Shown: positions 6,921-8,905 of the stretch, one piece after another | Position numbering within the stretch: position 1 is the first letter of the stretch | Layout of the letters: each line of letters starts with the position of its first letter | Source: Quisquiliibacterium sp. | GTDB lineage: Bacteria > Pseudomonadota > Gammaproteobacteria > Burkholderiales > Burkholderiaceae_E | DNA length: 8,905 nucleotides | Direction of reading: 5' to 3' | Assembly: GCA_023257915.1 (NCBI GenBank) | Contig: JALRBB010000428.1 | Coordinates: 1-8,905, forward strand | Notes under the pieces: generated by a model | Databases searched by the model: none | What the model was told of the DNA's origin: nothing | What the model saw: only the letters and a program-made list of their open reading frames with translations | Position numbers and translations under genes: made by a program

Positions 6921-7934
6921 ATGAAAATCGCAGTGATCGGCGCCGGCGCGATTGGCGGGTACCTGGGTGCCAGGCTTGCGCTGGCCGGTGAAGACGTCAC
7001 CTTCGTCGCGCGTGGTGCGAACCTCGATGCGATCCGTGCAAACGGCTTTCGACTGATCGAGGAAGACGGCACGCAAAGCCACGCGAGTACGGTGAATGCG
7101 GTGGAGGATATGGCTGAGGCTGGCCCGCAGGACTATGTGCTGCTCGCGTTGAAAGCCCATCAGGTCGCCGCGGTGGCACCCGCGATGCGCGCGCTGTTCG
7201 GTCCGCAGACCTGCGTCGTGACGATGCAAAACGGGGTTCCCTGGTGGTACTTCCACAAGCTGAGTGGTCCGTTCGAGGGCCGATCAGTGACCAAGGTGGA
7301 TCCGGACGGCACGATCGCCGCAAACATCGAGGATGAGCGCATCCTTGGGTCGGTGGTCTATCCGGCATCCGAGCTGATTGCGCCCGGGGTCGTCAAGATC
7401 ATCGAAGGCAACCGGTTCTCGCTCGGTGAGCCGGACAACTCGAAGTCGGAGCGGGCGGTGCGGCTGTCTGAATCGTTGACGCGTGCTGGCTTCAAGTCGC
7501 CGGTGTCATCGGACCTGCGCAGCGAGATCTGGCTCAAGCTGTGGGGCAATCTCACCTTCAATCCGGTCAGCGCGCTGACCCACGCAACGCTGGCCGGCAT
7601 TTGCCGAGATCCGCTGACTCGCGACCTGGCTGCCAGCATGATGCGCGAAGCGCAGACGGTGGCCGAGAAGCTCGGGGTGCGCTTCCGGGTCTCGATCGAC
7701 AAGCGCATTGCGGGCGCCGAGGCGGTTGGCGAGCACAAGACTTCGATGTTGCAGGATGTTGAGCGTGGCCGCGCCCTGGAGCTCGATGCGCTGCTGGGTT
7801 CGGTGGTCGAGTTGGCCCGAATCACCGAGACCCCGACGCCGCATATCGATGCGATCTACGCCTGCACAGCGCTGTTGGCGAGCACACTGGCCGCCCGAGG
7901 CGGACGGCTCGAGCTGACCGAATCCTCGCGCTAG
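6921..7934 (+). CDS. 2-dehydropantoate 2-reductase family protein (PanE/ApbA-like)
   Basis: A cytoplasmic NADPH-dependent reductase of the ketopantoate reductase family. The true PanE reaction reduces 2-dehydropantoate to pantoate in pantothenate/CoA synthesis. The 337 residues show an N-terminal Rossmann fold with VIGAGAIGGYLGARLA (5-20), then LLALKAHQ (74-81) and TMQNGVPWWYF (101-111). The C-terminal all-helical domain has EIWLKLWGNLTFNPVSAL (202-219), containing the catalytic-type Lys206 and Asn210, and KTSMLQDVERGRALELDALLG (273-293), containing Ser275, Asp279 and Glu281. The ATG at 6921 follows GGGGGA at 6907-6912; the open frame back to 6609 is antisense to the TauE-like gene and rejected. 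It is longer than E. coli PanE (303 residues), with extra sequence around PWWYFHKLSGPFEG (107-120). It may be a paralogue reducing another 2-keto acid, so I withhold the panE symbol. Confidence 0.9.
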   Translation: MKIAVIGAGAIGGYLGARLALAGEDVTFVARGANLDAIRANGFRLIEEDGTQSHASTVNAVEDMAEAGPQDYVLLALKAHQVAAVAPAMRALFGPQTCVVTMQNGVPWWYFHKLSGPFEGRSVTKVDPDGTIAANIEDERILGSVVYPASELIAPGVVKIIEGNRFSLGEPDNSKSERAVRLSESLTRAGFKSPVSSDLRSEIWLKLWGNLTFNPVSALTHATLAGICRDPLTRDLAASMMREAQTVAEKLGVRFRVSIDKRIAGAEAVGEHKTSMLQDVERGRALELDALLGSVVELARITETPTPHIDAIYACTALLASTLAARGGRLELTESSR

Positions 7935-7960
7935 GCGAGTTGGGGCGCAGTCGTTCCCTC

Positions 7961-7981
7961 GGTGCCCGGTGCCCGGTGCCC
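7961..7981 (+). repeat. three tandem copies of GGTGCCC
   Basis: The heptamer GGTGCCC occurs three times head to tail with no mismatch, in the 98-base gap between the reductase stop and the synthetase start. It ends about 51 bases before the synthetase ATG. Short perfect tandem repeats can change copy number by slippage; here the location is intergenic, so a change would alter promoter or leader spacing rather than a reading frame. Confidence 0.7.
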
Positions 7982-8032
7982 TCGCCGCTGATGCACAATG
8001 CAGCGTTTCCGACCCTTGATCGAGAGCATGCA

Positions 8033-8905
8033 ATGGGACCCCAGACCACGGTATTGGAACTGATCGGCACCGGTGCCGGTGCTGCGACGGCAATTTCGGC
8101 ACCCGGAGAGCCGGCCTTGTCCTACGAAGGCTTGCGCGAGCAGATTCGCGCGACGGTCGCTGCCTACAATGCGATGGGCATCGGGCGCAACGACAGGATC
8201 GCGATCGTGCTCGACAACGGACCGGAAATGGCGGTTGCCTTCATGTCCGTGGCAGCCGGAGCGACTTCGGCGCCGCTGAACCCGGCGTATCGGGCCGAGG
8301 AATTCGAGTTCTATCTATCGGATCTGAACGCGAAGGGCCTGATTGTGCAGGCGGGCAGCGGCTCGCCTGCGGTTGACGTTGCCCGCAAGCTGGGCGTGCG
8401 GATCATCGAGTTGCAGCCAACGCGCGACCGTGGTGCCGGCAGCTTCACGATTCGGGACACATCCGGTGCAAAGCCTGCCGCGCCCGCCGCGGCCGGGTTT
8501 GCGCAAGCAGACGACGTGGCTCTCGTATTGCACACCTCGGGCACCACCTCGCGACCGAAGATCGTTCCGCTGACCCACCGCAACGTCTGTGCGTCGGCCC
8601 GCAACATCCGTGGATTTCTGTCCTTGGAGGCACAGGACCGTGGCCTGAACATCATGCCCTTGTTCCATATTCATGGCTTGATTGCAGGCGTGCTGGCGCC
8701 GCTGTCGGCTGGCGGTCAGGTCTGCTGCACCCCGGGTTTCAACGCGCTGAAGTTCTTCGCCTGGATGCAGGAATCTCGTCCGACCTGGTACACCGCGGTA
8801 CCGACGATGCACCAGACGATTCTTGCGCGGGCCGCTAACAATCGCGACGTGATTCAGGCCAATCCGCTGCGCTTCATCCGGTCGTCCTCGTCGGCGATGC
8901 CCACC
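8033..8905 (+). CDS. AMP-forming acyl-CoA synthetase, oxalyl-CoA synthetase (Pcs60/AAE3)-like; cut by window end
   Basis: The first 291 residues of an adenylate-forming enzyme, which activates a carboxylic acid with ATP to an acyl-AMP and then to the CoA thioester. The P-loop motif is HTSGTTSRPKIVPLTHRN (167-184), followed by NIMPLFHIHGLIAGVLAPL (206-224) and TWYTAVPTMHQTIL (251-264), then LRFIRSSSSAMP (279-290). The SRPK variant, PLFHIHGL and TWYTAVPT blocks recall yeast Pcs60 and plant AAE3, which are oxalyl-CoA synthetases, rather than long-chain FadD; this is from memory of those sequences. Family members are about 500 residues, so about 220 residues with the C-terminal hinge domain lie outside. 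The ATG at 8033 follows GAGAG (8022-8026) by six bases; a closer ATG at 8028 is in another frame. It may be cotranscribed with the PanE-like gene 98 bases upstream. Another short-chain or dicarboxylic acid substrate is possible. Confidence 0.9.
   Translation, partial: MGPQTTVLELIGTGAGAATAISAPGEPALSYEGLREQIRATVAAYNAMGIGRNDRIAIVLDNGPEMAVAFMSVAAGATSAPLNPAYRAEEFEFYLSDLNAKGLIVQAGSGSPAVDVARKLGVRIIELQPTRDRGAGSFTIRDTSGAKPAAPAAAGFAQADDVALVLHTSGTTSRPKIVPLTHRNVCASARNIRGFLSLEAQDRGLNIMPLFHIHGLIAGVLAPLSAGGQVCCTPGFNALKFFAWMQESRPTWYTAVPTMHQTILARAANNRDVIQANPLRFIRSSSSAMPT
8066..8077. repeat. 12-base perfect palindrome just inside the synthetase gene
   Basis: GGCACCGGTGCC is its own reverse complement and lies 31-44 bases after the start codon's first base. 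Its GGTGCC half is identical to the core of the tandem heptamers at 7961-7981, and its GGCACC half is complementary to them, so the leader could pair across the start region. It encodes Gly-Thr-Gly-Ala residues, so it may simply be a product of codon use. Confidence 0.5.

Noticed and set aside
6809..7072. Upstream extension of the TauE-like gene
   Set aside because: It overlaps the start of the PanE-like gene on the other strand and is basic and hydrophilic, unlike the family N-terminus.
1..8905. CRISPR array, mobile element, phage or defence island
   Set aside because: No spaced direct repeats, transposase or integrase motifs, tRNA-end duplications or composition break were seen; all genes belong to housekeeping or metabolic families.

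Overview
This is an ordinary chromosomal stretch from a GC-rich proteobacterium, most likely a betaproteobacterium close to Burkholderiales. The strongest taxonomic clue is the small Trp-rich membrane protein at 2880-3143, a family I know mainly from betaproteobacteria, lying beside ilvD and lgt. The high G+C with long antisense reading frames and the lone class I c-type cytochrome fit this. No phage, insertion sequence, tRNA, rRNA, CRISPR array or toxin/defence gene is visible. Every protein could be assigned to a known family.

Layout. (1) 1-2135, minus strand: the permease half of a branched-chain amino acid type ABC importer, livH then livM. The first codons of a third gene (probably livG) overlap the livM stop at the left edge. 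(2) 2136-2319: livH leader region with inverted repeats, and two tandem hairpins that end the cytochrome transcript. (3) 2320-2637, minus: a small periplasmic cytochrome c. (4) 2638-2879: divergent intergenic region with nested, mutually exclusive inverted repeats. (5) 2880-3143, plus: small Trp-rich membrane protein. (6) about 3172-3210: intrinsic terminator between convergent genes. (7) 3269-4951, minus: ilvD. (8) 5094-5882, plus, divergent from ilvD: lgt. (9) 5972-6808, minus: TauE/SafE-type permease, convergent with lgt. (10) 6921-7934, plus, divergent from it: a PanE/ApbA-family ketopantoate-type reductase. (11) 8033 to the right edge, plus: the N-terminal 291 residues of an AMP-forming acyl-CoA synthetase that resembles the Pcs60/AAE3 (oxalyl-CoA synthetase) branch.

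How they fit together. livHM and ilvD both concern branched-chain amino acids (uptake versus synthesis). IlvD makes 2-ketoisovalerate, which is also the precursor of ketopantoate, so a PanE-family enzyme nearby is thematically linked, though not in the same operon. Lgt acts in lipoprotein maturation and the cytochrome in electron transfer. The right end (TauE-like exporter, PanE-like reductase, oxalyl-CoA-synthetase-like ligase) is the most open to interpretation and could be a small organic-acid module, but that is inference. I found no convincing new system. The items worth a second look are the identity of the synthetase and its PanE-like neighbour, and several unusual inverted-repeat arrangements between genes.
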